Assembly (NCBI GenBank): GCA_022706165.1
Contig: JAKJDA010000006.1
Location: forward strand, 275 to 7,961
Direction of reading: 5' to 3'
DNA length: 7,687 bases
Source: Candidatus Hydrogenedentota bacterium
GTDB lineage: Bacteria > Hydrogenedentota > Hydrogenedentia > Hydrogenedentales > SLHB01
In this document: one piece after another, positions 6,729-7,687 of the stretch
Numbering within the stretch: position 1 is the first letter of the stretch
How the letters are laid out: the number at the start of each line of letters is the position of its first letter
The notes under the pieces: model-generated
What the model saw: the letters and a program-made list of their open reading frames with translations, nothing else
Databases searched by the model: none
Told to the model about the DNA's origin: nothing
Translations under genes and position numbers: made by a program

Positions 6729-7687
6729 GACCCGCTCCCGCGAAAAAGCGCTTGTATTCGGGCGGCGCCGATTGGATCGCCCGCAGCAAATCAGCAGCCC
6801 ACGCCAAATCCGGATCGATGGCCAACGCCTGACGCACTTCGTCCCGAGCCATATCGAGCTGAAAAGCCTGGAAATGCCACGCGGCGGCGTTGGCATGAAG
6901 CGTGGCCAACATGGCGCGGTCTACTTCAGGGCGCGTTAGGTCTGCGGCCGGTCCCGTCAATTCTCCACGCGCCGCCAAACGTTGCGCAATTGCTTGAACT
7001 TCCGCCGTGGCTTCGTTGAAATTGCCTGACCTCATATATCGTTGAGAATGCCAACGATATAGTTCATTGGAATAATCCACCGGTTGCAAGGATACAAGAG
7101 CGTAGGAGAGGGCTGCAACCCCGCCCAGCGCAAGACTGCCTTTCCATGCGCGTCTCCAGATCGTTTCCGCGATGCTCGTTATAGCCCCTCCTGCAAAAAC
7201 GAACAGCAGCGGCACAATCGACAGCCGGTGCATGGCGGACACAAAAAACGGGAGATGCACGGCAAACACACAAAACACATAGCTAGAAAGAAGAACCATC
7301 AGAAAATTGGCCGTGGCGGGATGCGTCTTCAATAATGCGACACCGCTGCGCTGTCTCCAAACGCCCCCGACGAGACCGACTGTGGCCAAAGCAACGATCC
7401 AGTCGAAACGATAGGGCGAAGACCGCAGCGTCGGCGATAGTTGCTTGACGATATATTCAGGAAATCCATGGGCTGTTTCGCGGTTTCCCCAGAAAAGCGA
7501 GGCCCTGCGAAAGCAGAGATGCACAAACCGGCGCGGATTTTCCTGAATATAGCGCAAAACCTGCGCGCGCCACACCGCGGAGAGTTCCCGAAATGTGGCA
7601 GCGGGGTCTTGTTCTGCCTGAAATTTTCGCAAATGGGCAGCCATGGAATACGCCGAGGCCATAGGCCATAGGCCCCTCGGAATAGTG
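6697..7687 (-). CDS. Glycosyltransferase family 39-like multi-pass membrane protein with TPR-like tail (5'-truncated by window edge)
   Basis: The frame on the minus strand is open from the right edge to the TGA at 6697-6699, giving 329 visible residues. The ATG at 7662 is probably internal, since the frame continues to the edge and no ribosome binding site precedes it. Numbered from that Met, ENPRRFVHLCFRRASLFWG (41-59) matches the loop seen near the end of ArnT/PMT-type glycosyltransferases. About four hydrophobic segments follow (87-102, 119-141, 147-168, 177-192), including SAMHRLSIVPLLFVFAG, which resembles the family's RYxxP motif. After residue 195 the protein is hydrophilic, and HANAAAWHFQAFQLDMARDEVRQALAIDP (256-284) reads like one tetratricopeptide repeat. 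Family 39 enzymes move a sugar from a polyprenyl-phosphate carrier to an acceptor on the outer face of the membrane. The catalytic N-terminal half is outside the window, so activity cannot be judged. An O-antigen ligase-type or other polytopic protein is the alternative. Confidence 0.72.
   Translation of the reverse strand, partial: TIPRGLWPMASAYSMAAHLRKFQAEQDPAATFRELSAVWRAQVLRYIQENPRRFVHLCFRRASLFWGNRETAHGFPEYIVKQLSPTLRSSPYRFDWIVALATVGLVGGVWRQRSGVALLKTHPATANFLMVLLSSYVFCVFAVHLPFFVSAMHRLSIVPLLFVFAGGAITSIAETIWRRAWKGSLALGGVAALSYALVSLQPVDYSNELYRWHSQRYMRSGNFNEATAEVQAIAQRLAARGELTGPAADLTRPEVDRAMLATLHANAAAWHFQAFQLDMARDEVRQALAIDPDLAWAADLLRAIQSAPPEYKRFFAGAGLTSGSDGGAS

Noticed and set aside
5942..6832. 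Plus-strand open frame of 296 codons in another frame of the second radical SAM gene
   Set aside because: It is Arg/Ala/Pro-rich without motifs and out of frame with the cysteine-motif protein; a typical high-GC shadow.
7660..7662. Minus-strand ATG as the start of the membrane protein
   Set aside because: The frame stays open to the window edge, there is no ribosome binding site ahead of it, and the visible part matches only the C-terminal portion of the family.
1..7687. tRNA or rRNA genes, CRISPR array, transposon ends or attachment sites
   Set aside because: No cloverleaf-like region, regularly spaced repeat, transposase motif or paired terminal repeats were seen on either strand; gaps between genes are all under 200 bases.

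Overview
The window (about 60% GC by eye) comes from a bacterial chromosome. It holds six protein-coding genes, two of them cut by the window edges, with short gaps, no mobile element and no RNA gene that I can recognise. The mix of genes is a DegT-type sugar aminotransferase, a lone ribose-type sugar-binding lipoprotein, a fatty acyl-CoA ligase, two B12-domain radical SAM enzymes and a polytopic glycosyltransferase-like protein. It would suit a high-GC Gram-negative environmental lineage such as Planctomycetes, Lentisphaerae or Hydrogenedentes. That guess rests on gene style only and is weak.

Left block, 1-3605, all on the plus strand: the 3' part of a PLP-dependent DegT/DnrJ/EryC1/StrS aminotransferase, then a lipoprotein of the sugar ABC-transporter binding-protein family (start reassigned to 989 by its ribosome binding site and lipobox), then a complete 515-residue AMP-forming acyl-CoA ligase. 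The gaps are 61 and 43 bases, so the three could be co-transcribed, although their functions do not form an obvious pathway. A bulged GC-rich hairpin follows the ligase stop.

Middle block, 3606-6728, plus strand: two successive B12-binding-domain radical SAM proteins of 476 and 454 residues. Each is preceded by its own gap (188 and 139 bases), and each gap contains a sigma70-like promoter candidate with exactly 17-base spacing. The two candidates resemble each other well beyond the -35 and -10 boxes. The first enzyme looks canonical. The second keeps the CxxxCxxC cluster motif but is divergent afterwards and carries extra cysteines, and it is the least ordinary gene here.

Right block, 6697-7687, minus strand: the C-terminal part of a multi-pass membrane protein resembling the end of family 39 (ArnT-like) glycosyltransferases, followed by a soluble tail with a TPR-like segment. 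Its 3' end overlaps the 3' end of the second radical SAM gene by 32 bases, tail to tail.

No single dedicated system is evident. The best candidates for something new are the paired radical SAM genes with matching promoters. The annotations rest on motif recognition by eye; no homology search was possible.
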